Program-made: the position numbers and the translations under genes
Shown here: one piece after another, positions 1-5,746 of the stretch
Position numbering within the stretch: the first letter of the stretch is position 1
Layout of the letters: each line of letters begins with the position of its first letter
Assembly: GCA_028288645.1 (NCBI GenBank)
Contig: JAQBNJ010000377.1
Location: 1 to 5,746, forward strand
Origin: Sediminibacterium sp.
Lineage (GTDB): Bacteria; Bacteroidota; Bacteroidia; Chitinophagales; Chitinophagaceae
Direction: 5' to 3'
Length of the DNA stretch: 5,746 nucleotides
Notes under the pieces: generated by a model
What the model was told of the DNA's origin: nothing
The model's database searches: none
What the model saw: only the letters and a program-made list of their open reading frames with translations

Positions 1-914
1 TGATGAAAGGAGCGGCGGAATTTTGCGTTGATTGGCTGGTAGAAAAAGATGGATACCTTGTAACGGCTCCATCAACTTCACCGGAAAATGTTTACCTGCA
101 TCCGAAAGGATTTAAAGGAACAACAACTATCGCATCAGCGATGGACATGGAAATTATCTGGGATCTCTTCACAAATATCATTGAAGCAACGGAAGTGTTG
201 GGAACAGACAAAGCATTTGCAGAACTCATCAAACAAAAAAGAAAATTGCTGAGTCCTTTGAAGATCGGCAAAAAAGGCAACCTCGAAGAATGGTATGGCG
301 ATTGGGAAGATGAGGACCCGCAACACAGGCATGTGTCTCATTTATTTGGATTATACCCGGGACGCGAAATATCCCCGCTGATCGATACGATGTTCACCAA
401 CGCCAGCCGCAAAACATTGGCCGTAAGAGGCGATGGCGGTACCGGCTGGAGTAAAGCATGGAAAATAAATTTCTGGGCAAGATTACTTGATGGCGACCAT
501 TCCTATAAAATGTACCAGGAGCTTTTGAAAAGCTCAACCCTGAATAATTTATTCGATAACCATCCGCCATTCCAGATCGATGGAAATTTTGGTGCCACGG
601 CCGGTATAGCAGAGATGTTATTGCAAAGCCATTTAACCGACATACAATTATTACCTGCATTACCCGGCGCATGGAAAGACGGGCATGTGAAAGGATTGAT
701 CGCACGTGGAAATTTTGAAATAGAAATGTTCTGGAAAGATGGCAAACTAATAAAAGCATTTGTCAAATCTAAAATTGGTGGTGAATGCAGGCTTCTTACA
801 AAAGAGCCTTTGTTTGTCAAACAGGCAAGAGCAGAGAGGCGTTTCGATATTTCAGCTTGCGTTACAAAATTCCAGACAGTCCCCGGCAAGGTATATGAAC
901 TAGCCACACGCTAG
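1..914 (+). CDS. GH95 alpha-L-fucosidase/alpha-L-galactosidase, C-terminal part (5' end outside window)
   Basis: This is the C-terminal portion of a family GH95 inverting glycosidase, which removes alpha-linked L-fucose or L-galactose from plant or host glycans. The frame is open to the left edge. The ATG at 3 is internal, because the family continues upstream of it, so residue numbers here count from base 3. Recognisable blocks are TAPSTSPEN (21-29), [13 protein letters not shown] (108-120), [12 protein letters not shown] (143-154) and [16 protein letters not shown] (190-205). From what I recall of the Bifidobacterium AfcA structure, E28 in SPE matches the general acid and D193 in QIDGNFG the aspartate that works with the water-holding asparagines; those asparagines lie upstream of the window. 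The tail after about residue 215 fits the C-terminal beta domain and looks complete to the TAG at 912. About 300 residues are present, against roughly 750-800 for a whole enzyme. Family assignment is strong. Fucose versus L-galactose cannot be decided from sequence; a pectin setting allows either. Confidence 0.93.
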   Translation, partial: MKGAAEFCVDWLVEKDGYLVTAPSTSPENVYLHPKGFKGTTTIASAMDMEIIWDLFTNIIEATEVLGTDKAFAELIKQKRKLLSPLKIGKKGNLEEWYGDWEDEDPQHRHVSHLFGLYPGREISPLIDTMFTNASRKTLAVRGDGGTGWSKAWKINFWARLLDGDHSYKMYQELLKSSTLNNLFDNHPPFQIDGNFGATAGIAEMLLQSHLTDIQLLPALPGAWKDGHVKGLIARGNFEIEMFWKDGKLIKAFVKSKIGGECRLLTKEPLFVKQARAERRFDISACVTKFQTVPGKVYELATR

Positions 915-916
915 CT

Positions 917-924
917 TACTTTTG
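917..924 (+). promoter_or_regulatory. Bacteroidetes-type -7 promoter element (TACTTTTG)
   Basis: TACTTTTG matches the TAnnTTTG -7 consensus used by the Bacteroidetes primary sigma factor. It lies three bases after the GH95 stop and 31 bases before the esterase ATG. A start site a few bases downstream of 924 would give a short, A/T-rich leader of about 25 nt with no Shine-Dalgarno sequence, usual for this phylum. I see no convincing -33 TTG element at the expected distance upstream (around 893-900, inside the GH95 coding end), so this may be a weak promoter or a chance match. If real, the esterase can be transcribed separately from GH95. Confidence 0.5.
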
Positions 925-955
925 TAGCCGATTACAATTATAAATAAATGATCAG

Positions 956-2296
956 ATGAGAATACGATTTCTTTTTTTAGCGACAGCATGTGTAACTACT
1001 GTTTTCACAGTTACGGCACAATCATACAAATTTGATTTTGGTTCAGGTGCGCCGGTAAATGGATATACAAAGATCACACCCACCAGTATCTATGATAATG
1101 TTGCGGGATATGGATTTTTCCCAGGCGCATCTGTGCGTGCCATTCAAACAAAATCAGGAAAAGGCATCACCAAAGACCTGCTTACTGCCGCTAAGCCATT
1201 TTTCTTTTCTGTAAGATTACCGGAAGGAAATTATACTGTAAAAATAATCCTTGGTGATGCGGATGGAAGTTCAGCAACCACCGTCCGTGCAGAGAACCGC
1301 CGTTTATTCCTGCCACATATTGTAACTGCAAAAGGAGCGGTGACTACCCGAACATTCACGGTACATATCCGCGACAGTATGATACGCAACACAGAAAAAA
1401 ACATTACCGGTAAAGTAAAATTAAAATCGCGCGAGAGCGGCTATCTGCATTGGGATGATAAGCTCACTCTGGAATTTAATGACTCACTGATCAAAGTATG
1501 CGCAGTAGAAATTGCGCCTGCTGAAAAAACAATCATAACCTTATTTCTCGCAGGTAATTCTACCGTGGTGGACCAGGACAAAGAACCCTGGGCCGCATGG
1601 GGGCAAATGTTTCCTTCTTTTTTTGAACCCGGAAATATTTGCGTTGCTAACTATGCCGAATCCGGTGAAACATTAAAAGCATTTAAAGGAGAAAGACGCC
1701 TGGAAAAAATAATGAGCATGGCGAAGGAAGGCGATTATTTATTTATTGAATTCGCGCATAACGATCAGAAGGCAGGGAGTTCGCATCTTGATCCGTTCAC
1801 AACATATAAGTCTACTTTGAAAGAGTGGATCACAGAAGCACGTAACCGTAAAATGATACCCGTTCTTGTTACATCGATGCACAGAAGAAGTTTTGATGCG
1901 GAGGGACATATCGTTAATACTTTATCCGATTTCCCGGAAGCAATGCGGCAGACAGCAAAAGAGGAAAATGTGGCTTTGGTCGACCTCAACGCAATGAGCA
2001 AGATCCTGTATGAAGCATGGGGGCCGGAGAGATCTTTAAAAGCCTTTGTCCATTTTCCTGCTAATACTTTCCCTGGCCAGGATTCCGCGTTGAAAGACAA
2101 CACACATTTCACTACATACGGCGCTTATGAGCTCGCGCGTTGTGTATTGAAAGGCCTGAGAGACGCGGGGTTGCCAATAGCAAAGTATATTAAAAAGGGT
2201 ACTATGTTATTTGATCCTGCTAAGCCGGATCCATGGGAGCAATGGTATTGGCCGCTGAGCCCGTTAACGGTATCTGTAAAACCGGATGGTAATTAA
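956..2296 (+). CDS. Rhamnogalacturonan acetylesterase-like SGNH hydrolase (CE12 type) with N-terminal beta-sandwich domain
   Basis: The 446-residue protein has a signal peptide (residues 1-21, basic start MRIR, cut TVTA|QS). The region at about 22-185, beginning YKFDFGSG and including LPEGNYTVKIILGDADG, resembles a galactose-binding-like beta-sandwich and probably binds carbohydrate. The SGNH/GDSL esterase domain runs from about 193 to 425. Its block I is LAGNST with nucleophile S202; block II is ESGE with G237; block III is FAHND with N269 (oxyanion hole); block V is DNTH with D381 and H384. The spacing of these residues parallels that of Aspergillus rhamnogalacturonan acetylesterase, so the triad is intact. 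Block I reads GNS instead of GDS, and block III AHND instead of GHND. The likely job is removal of O-acetyl groups from galacturonate in rhamnogalacturonan before lyases act. The ATG at 956 is chosen because the ATG at 948 stops after three codons and 956 starts the signal peptide. Acetylated xylan or another glycan cannot be excluded as substrate. Confidence 0.88.
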   Translation: MRIRFLFLATACVTTVFTVTAQSYKFDFGSGAPVNGYTKITPTSIYDNVAGYGFFPGASVRAIQTKSGKGITKDLLTAAKPFFFSVRLPEGNYTVKIILGDADGSSATTVRAENRRLFLPHIVTAKGAVTTRTFTVHIRDSMIRNTEKNITGKVKLKSRESGYLHWDDKLTLEFNDSLIKVCAVEIAPAEKTIITLFLAGNSTVVDQDKEPWAAWGQMFPSFFEPGNICVANYAESGETLKAFKGERRLEKIMSMAKEGDYLFIEFAHNDQKAGSSHLDPFTTYKSTLKEWITEARNRKMIPVLVTSMHRRSFDAEGHIVNTLSDFPEAMRQTAKEENVALVDLNAMSKILYEAWGPERSLKAFVHFPANTFPGQDSALKDNTHFTTYGAYELARCVLKGLRDAGLPIAKYIKKGTMLFDPAKPDPWEQWYWPLSPLTVSVKPDGN

Positions 2297-2302
2297 GTTG
2301 TG

Positions 2303-2341
2303 AGCTATGAGCCGTGAGTTTCGAGCTTTTGGCTCATAGCT
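2303..2341 (+). repeat. Perfect 11-bp inverted repeat (hairpin), possible transcription end or RNA-processing element
   Basis: AGCTATGAGCC (2303-2313) is matched exactly in inverted orientation by GGCTCATAGCT (2331-2341), with a 17-base loop. The structure starts seven bases after the esterase TAA. No run of T follows the right arm; the only TTTT (2327-2330) is inside the loop, so it is not a canonical rho-independent terminator. The arms and loop are built from GTGAG/GAGC-like words, which suggests a dispersed genomic repeat and not a unique site. Roles as a 3' mRNA-stabilising stem or a weak terminator are inference. Confidence 0.6.
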
Positions 2342-2347
2342 TGCCCT

Positions 2348-2435
2348 CTACAGGATACTTCAGGACGCCAAACCAACTCCAGGATATTATTTTACAGCAT
2401 ACTTGCACGCCATGCTTATGCGAATCTCCAGGATA
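2348..2435. repeat. Three copies of a 10-bp direct repeat, C-T-(A/C)-CAGGATA
   Basis: CTACAGGATA at 2348-2357 is followed by exact CTCCAGGATA at 2377-2386 and again at 2426-2435, with start-to-start spacings of 29 and 49 bases. They lie in the gap ahead of the lyase-hydrolase-GH2 group. Between the second and third copies is a small imperfect palindrome, GCATA (2397-2401) facing TATGC (2417-2421). Repeats this short in 225 bases can arise by chance, though three in one intergenic region is notable. They could be regulator half-sites or remnants of a degraded repeat. I find no clear TAnnTTTG element between 2436 and 2521, so the promoter for the next gene is not identified. Confidence 0.4.
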
Positions 2436-2521
2436 GCTGAGAAATTATATACTGCGGTCTCACGCTTTATATTCAATTATATTATCCACCCTTTTCTTTA
2501 CGATCAGTTAAATCAACAATT

Positions 2522-3769
2522 ATGTCTGTGACAAAGTGGATCTTCTTTTCTTTTGTTTTGATATTGTTTGTGAAAACAAATGCACAACCTCTGATGGAAA
2601 CGGGCGGACAAAAAATGCCTGTTGAATGGATCGATAAGAGCACGGGTCACAAAGTGGTCAGGCTCTCGCGCCAGGAAGGCAGCAGTATGAGTTTTTATTT
2701 TCATAACAACCCATTCATCGGTAATAAAATGATTTTCTATAACAGCAGCCTCGAACAACCCGGCGCCGTTACCGATATGAAGCGGGAAACCTATAACCTG
2801 AATGTAAAGAATAAGCAATTGTACATCATGGACCTGGCAACACTTGCTACACAGCAACTCACGCACGAATCATTACCCATGAACGCTGAGATCGTTTCTG
2901 TAAAGCGGAAAGAGATCTTTTACCAGGTAAAAGACAGCGTGTATTCAGTGAATGTGGAAACAAAAAAACGAAAACTCGTATTTGTGTTTCCGGAAGATTT
3001 TAAAGGAGGTATTACAACCGTTAATTCGGACGGAACTTTATTGGGTGGAGCAAGAAGTACGGATGCGGAAAAAGAAATATCCATAAAGAACCCGGAGAAA
3101 AAGGATTTTTTTAATTTGATCTTCGAGGCACGTCTTCCAAGAACTTTATTTACGATCAATATTGAAACTGGAAAACTGGTAAAGGTATTTACAGACAGTG
3201 CCTGGCTCAACCATGTTCAGTTCTCACCAACAGATCCCTCCTTGCTGATGTTTTGCCATGAGGGGCCATGGCATAAATTAGACCGTATCTGGACCATAGA
3301 CATCAGGACCAATAAGATCATGCTTATGCATAAACGAATAATGGATATGGAGATTGCGGGGCATGAATGGATCGGCGCGAGTGGAAAAAGAATATGGTTC
3401 GATCTGCAACAACCAAGAGGCGAAACTTTTTTTGTAGCAGGGTCCGATGTTGAAACAGGCGGAGAAGTAAAATATAAAGTAGAGAGAAATGACTGGTCGG
3501 TACATTACACCAGTTCCGAAGATGAGAAAACATTTGCCGGTGATGGCGGCGATCCAGGCGCAGTTGCTAAAGCGAAAGATGGACAATGGATCAATTTCTT
3601 TACAGTTAAAGGCGACCAGCTGCAAGCGGAGAAATTGGTGAACATGAAACACCACCAATACAAACTCGAACCCAATGTTCATTTTAGTCCCGATGGAAAA
3701 TGGATCATCTTCCGCGCCAATTTTGAAGGAACAGAAAATATTTATGCAGTTGAAATCAAAAAATCATAA
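2522..3769 (+). CDS. Exported oligogalacturonate lyase, PL22 family beta-propeller
   Basis: The protein has 415 residues. A signal peptide (1-21, hydrophobic WIFFSFVLILFV, cut KTNA|QP) is followed by a TolB-like beta-propeller of the oligogalacturonide lyase family (PL22), whose members split short, often unsaturated, oligogalacturonides by metal-assisted beta-elimination. Family blocks in order: GHKVVRLS near 40; a propeller blade with LYIMDLATLATQQLT near 99-113; FNLIFEARLPRTLFTINIET near 197-216; WLNHVQFSPTDP with H231; FCHEGPWHKLDRIW with H246, H251 and R255; AGHEWIG with H281; NDWSVHY with H328; KHHQYKLEPNVHFSPDGKW with H377, H378 and H387. Several of these histidines are probably metal ligands or the catalytic base, as in the Mn-dependent Yersinia enzyme, but I have not mapped them one to one. 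Proteobacterial homologues are typically cytoplasmic; the signal peptide here implies periplasmic action. The stop codon abuts the GH105 start, so the two genes are almost certainly co-transcribed. Confidence 0.92.
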   Translation: MSVTKWIFFSFVLILFVKTNAQPLMETGGQKMPVEWIDKSTGHKVVRLSRQEGSSMSFYFHNNPFIGNKMIFYNSSLEQPGAVTDMKRETYNLNVKNKQLYIMDLATLATQQLTHESLPMNAEIVSVKRKEIFYQVKDSVYSVNVETKKRKLVFVFPEDFKGGITTVNSDGTLLGGARSTDAEKEISIKNPEKKDFFNLIFEARLPRTLFTINIETGKLVKVFTDSAWLNHVQFSPTDPSLLMFCHEGPWHKLDRIWTIDIRTNKIMLMHKRIMDMEIAGHEWIGASGKRIWFDLQQPRGETFFVAGSDVETGGEVKYKVERNDWSVHYTSSEDEKTFAGDGGDPGAVAKAKDGQWINFFTVKGDQLQAEKLVNMKHHQYKLEPNVHFSPDGKWIIFRANFEGTENIYAVEIKKS

Positions 3770-5110
3770 ATGAAAATATTATTTATTTCGGCACTCGTAT
3801 GCATTGGTTATTGTTCTAAGGCACAGGTAAAAGGCAATGATGTAACCACCCCCTTGCATTTGTTGCAACCCGAATATAAGGTTCCTTATGGTGCTCCTTC
3901 TGTAGATAATGTAAAGAAGGTTTTGAAAAAAGTATTCAACTATCTCGATGCCGTTACACCTGCACAGTTTATTGATAAACGGACACAATCAGTCATCACC
4001 GATCTTTCTAAAATAGATACCAATACTGTTTTCAAAACGGCTGATTTCCGGTTGACCAGTTATGAGTGGGGTGTGACCTATGCGGGAATGTTATCGGCAG
4101 GAGAAGCCACAGGCGATACAGCCTATACACATTATACAAAAGAGCGTTTGCATTTTCTTGCGGATGCCTGGCCCGCATTCACAAAATTATACCAGCAGTA
4201 TCCGAAAAATTCCAATCCTTTACGACAACCTGTAGCACCGCATGCATTGGATGATGGTGGAGCAGTATGCGCAGCAATGATCAAAACATTGAGGGTGAAT
4301 GGCCATTCAAATTTGAGGCCCCTTATCGATCACCTGGTAGATTATATAGCCAACAAAGAATTTCGCTTTAAAGATGGAACCCTTGCAAGAAACCGCCCGC
4401 AGAAAAATACACTTTGGTTGGATGATATGTTCATGGGTATACCTGCATTGGCACAAATGGGAAAGCTTACCGGCGATCAGAAATATTTCAATGATGCTGT
4501 AAAACAGGTGCTGCAATATTCAGAAAGAATGTTCAATAAAAACTTAGGCGTTTACATGCATGGATGGGTGGAAGAGATGACAGTACATCCGGAATTTCAT
4601 TGGGCACGCGCCAATGGTTGGGCCATGATGGCGATGACAGAACTGCTGGATGTACTGCCCGAAACCCATCCCAAAAGAAAACAGGTAATAGAACAATTGC
4701 AGGCGCAGATAAAGGGCATTGCATCTTATCAATCCGGTGAAGGATTCTGGCACCAGTTGGTAGATAGAACAGATTCTTACATGGAAACATCGGCCACAGC
4801 TATCTATGCCTACTGTATCGCGAGGGCTATCAACAAAGGATGGATAGATGCAAAAGCCTATTCGCCTGTATGCATGCTCGCATGGAACGCAGTAGCAACT
4901 AAAGTAAACGACAAGGGCCAGGTAGAAGGTACCTGTGTTGGCACAGGTATGGCGTTCGATCCCGCTTTTTATTATTATCGGCCGGTGAATATATATGCGG
5001 CGCATGGATATGGCCCCGTATTATTAGCAGGCGCAGAGATCCTTAACCTGCTACATAATTTTTCTTTTGAAATCAATGATAGTTCACTACAGTTAAAATC
5101 GAAGAATTGA
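3770..5110 (+). CDS. Exported GH105 unsaturated rhamnogalacturonyl/glucuronyl hydrolase
   Basis: The protein has 446 residues. Family GH105 enzymes remove the terminal 4,5-unsaturated uronic acid that pectin (or other) lyases leave on oligosaccharides, by hydrating the double bond. A signal peptide (1-18, cut CSKA|QV) precedes an (alpha/alpha)6-barrel. Visible blocks are YEWGVTYAGMLSAGEATGD (about 102-120), HALDDGGAVCAAM (about 156-168), LWLDDMFMG with D218/D219 (the region of the catalytic aspartate), FHWARANGWAMMAM with H277, W278 and W284, and FWHQLVDR, ETSATAIYAY and the C-terminal YYYRPVNIYAAHGYGPVLLAG. It is longer than Bacillus YteR/YesR because of the signal peptide and an extended N-terminal segment. 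No key block is missing. The ATG overlaps nothing and follows the lyase TAA without a gap (TAAATG), suggesting translational coupling. Two stop codons stand in tandem at the end (TGA, TAA). The C11 and C15 positions do not form a lipobox. The substrate is probably unsaturated GalA-Rha given the neighbours, but GH105 also includes enzymes for other unsaturated uronides. Confidence 0.93.
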   Translation: MKILFISALVCIGYCSKAQVKGNDVTTPLHLLQPEYKVPYGAPSVDNVKKVLKKVFNYLDAVTPAQFIDKRTQSVITDLSKIDTNTVFKTADFRLTSYEWGVTYAGMLSAGEATGDTAYTHYTKERLHFLADAWPAFTKLYQQYPKNSNPLRQPVAPHALDDGGAVCAAMIKTLRVNGHSNLRPLIDHLVDYIANKEFRFKDGTLARNRPQKNTLWLDDMFMGIPALAQMGKLTGDQKYFNDAVKQVLQYSERMFNKNLGVYMHGWVEEMTVHPEFHWARANGWAMMAMTELLDVLPETHPKRKQVIEQLQAQIKGIASYQSGEGFWHQLVDRTDSYMETSATAIYAYCIARAINKGWIDAKAYSPVCMLAWNAVATKVNDKGQVEGTCVGTGMAFDPAFYYYRPVNIYAAHGYGPVLLAGAEILNLLHNFSFEINDSSLQLKSKN

Positions 5111-5121
5111 TAAAGTATAAT

Positions 5122-5746
5122 ATGAGAAGGAAACTAATCGCAGCGTTGTTGATATTGAGCGCGTTTGCATTTGATAAAACAAAAGACAAGGCGGATACAT
5201 TTTTGTTTCAACCACCTGCTTCACCACGCACAACCTATAATTTCAACCCGGGATGGAAATTTTCATTCGGTGATACAACAGGCGCTGACCAGCAGGGATT
5301 TGATGATTCAAAATGGTCAGCAGTAAGTTTGCCGCACACATGGAACGATACGGATACCTATCGTGCATTCATCAGTCATGGTGGTGGAGACCAGAGCGAA
5401 AAAATGTTTGGTATTGGGTGGTACCGTAAACATTTTACCGTTCCTGCAAACACAAAAGGGCAGAAAATATTTCTTCAATTCGATGGCATGCGGCAGGCGG
5501 GCCGTTTTTTTCTCAATGGGAAACCGATAGGTAAATCTGAGAATGGCATTACAGCAGTGGGTTTTGACATAACCCAATTTCTTAAACCCGCAGGCGAGGA
5601 TAATGTGCTGGCAGTGCAGGTAGATAACAACCCTGGTTATAAAGAAGAAGCAACGGGCACTGCTTATCAGTGGAACTCGAAAGATTTTAATCCAAACTTC
5701 GGCGGACTGAATCGTGATGCGATGTTGATCGTTACGGGAAAGATCT
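5122..5746 (+). CDS. GH2 glycoside hydrolase (beta-galactosidase-like), N-terminal part (3' end outside window)
   Basis: An open frame starts at ATG 5122, 11 bases after the GH105 stop, and runs uninterrupted for 208 codons to the right edge. The start MRRKLIAALLILSAFA gives a short signal peptide (likely cut AFA|FD at 16/17). From about residue 38 the sequence is a GH2 N-terminal sugar-binding jelly roll: FNPGWKFSFGD, FDDSKWSAVSLPHTWN, FGIGWYRKHFTVP, KIFLQFDGMRQAGRFFLNGK, GFDITQFLKP and DNVLAVQVDN are all typical of that domain. The following AYQWNSKDFNPNFGGLNRD loop is of a kind I associate with Bacteroidetes GH2 enzymes acting on plant glycans. The immunoglobulin-like domain, TIM barrel and both catalytic glutamates lie beyond the window, so neither activity nor integrity can be judged. 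Beta-galactosidase is the default guess; beta-glucuronidase or another GH2 activity is possible. The short gap and shared strand put it in the lyase-GH105 operon. Confidence 0.9.
   Translation, partial: MRRKLIAALLILSAFAFDKTKDKADTFLFQPPASPRTTYNFNPGWKFSFGDTTGADQQGFDDSKWSAVSLPHTWNDTDTYRAFISHGGGDQSEKMFGIGWYRKHFTVPANTKGQKIFLQFDGMRQAGRFFLNGKPIGKSENGITAVGFDITQFLKPAGEDNVLAVQVDNNPGYKEEATGTAYQWNSKDFNPNFGGLNRDAMLIVTGKI

Noticed and set aside
503..907. Long open frames on the minus strand opposite GH95, and similar ones opposite the lyase (2920-3210, 3278-3682) and GH105 (4544-5005).
   Set aside because: Each lies wholly opposite a strongly conserved + strand enzyme gene; their translations show no coherent domain.
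910..928. Possible terminator stem GCTA...TAGC after the GH95 stop.
   Set aside because: Only four base pairs with no G/C-rich extension and no T tract; it overlaps the promoter-like element, which is the better explanation.
2307..2339. A ten-codon reading frame inside the hairpin (ATG at 2307, TAG at 2337).
   Set aside because: It is fully explained by the inverted repeat and too short to support as a leader peptide without an attenuator-like structure.
2303..2341. Reading the inverted repeat as a standard rho-independent terminator.
   Set aside because: No T run follows either arm in the + direction; the TTTT is in the loop. It is kept as a repeat/hairpin instead.
2412..2531. A 39-codon + strand reading frame (start MLMRISRIAEK) in the intergenic gap, overlapping the start of the PL22 gene by 10 bases.
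   Set aside because: It has no supporting promoter or ribosome-binding evidence and its composition is that of A/T-rich non-coding DNA. It contains one of the direct repeats and resembles nothing I know.
3770..3826. GH105 protein as a lipoprotein, because of cysteines at residues 11 and 15.
   Set aside because: The residues before the cysteines (ALVC, IGYC) do not form a good lipobox, while SKA|QV is a good signal peptidase I site.
1..5746. CRISPR arrays, tRNA/rRNA genes, insertion sequences, phage or defence genes.
   Set aside because: No regular repeat-spacer pattern, no structural RNA signatures and no transposase-like or defence-like coding region was seen; nearly all of the sequence is accounted for by the five enzymes.

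Overview
The window looks like part of a pectin (rhamnogalacturonan/oligogalacturonide) degradation cluster from a Bacteroidota genome, plausibly Chitinophagaceae or a relative. Five genes are visible, all on the + strand, and all encode parts of carbohydrate-active enzymes. The phylum call rests on four things: the enzyme set, a TAnnTTTG-type -7 promoter element, A/T-rich leaders without Shine-Dalgarno sequences, and signal peptides cut as Ala|Gln. The family and genus are inferred and were not tested.

Layout. (1) 1-914: the C-terminal part of a GH95 alpha-L-fucosidase/alpha-L-galactosidase, entering from the left edge. (2) 956-2296: an exported two-domain rhamnogalacturonan-acetylesterase-like SGNH esterase (CE12 type), with its own promoter-like element at 917-924. 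(3) 2297-2521: the only sizeable non-coding gap (225 bp), with a perfect 11-bp inverted repeat just after the esterase gene and three copies of a 10-bp direct repeat. (4) 2522-3769: an exported oligogalacturonate lyase (PL22). (5) 3770-5110: an exported GH105 unsaturated uronyl hydrolase whose ATG directly abuts the lyase stop codon. (6) 5122-5746: the N-terminal part of an exported GH2 glycoside hydrolase, cut by the right edge. Genes 3, 4 and 5 are packed like one operon.

How the genes fit together (inference from family knowledge). GH95 and GH2 would remove side-chain sugars (L-Fuc/L-Gal and a beta-linked sugar such as galactose). The CE12 enzyme would remove acetyl groups from rhamnogalacturonan. 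The PL22 enzyme would split short or unsaturated oligogalacturonides to 5-keto-4-deoxyuronate-type products. GH105 would remove the terminal unsaturated galacturonic acid left by pectin lyases. Every protein with a visible N-terminus has an export signal, so the work is probably periplasmic. No SusC/SusD pair, regulator, transporter or endo-acting lyase lies in the window, so this is an interior piece of a larger locus. I see no RNA genes, CRISPR arrays or mobile elements, and no evidence of an unprecedented system. The most unexplained DNA is the 2297-2521 intergenic region.
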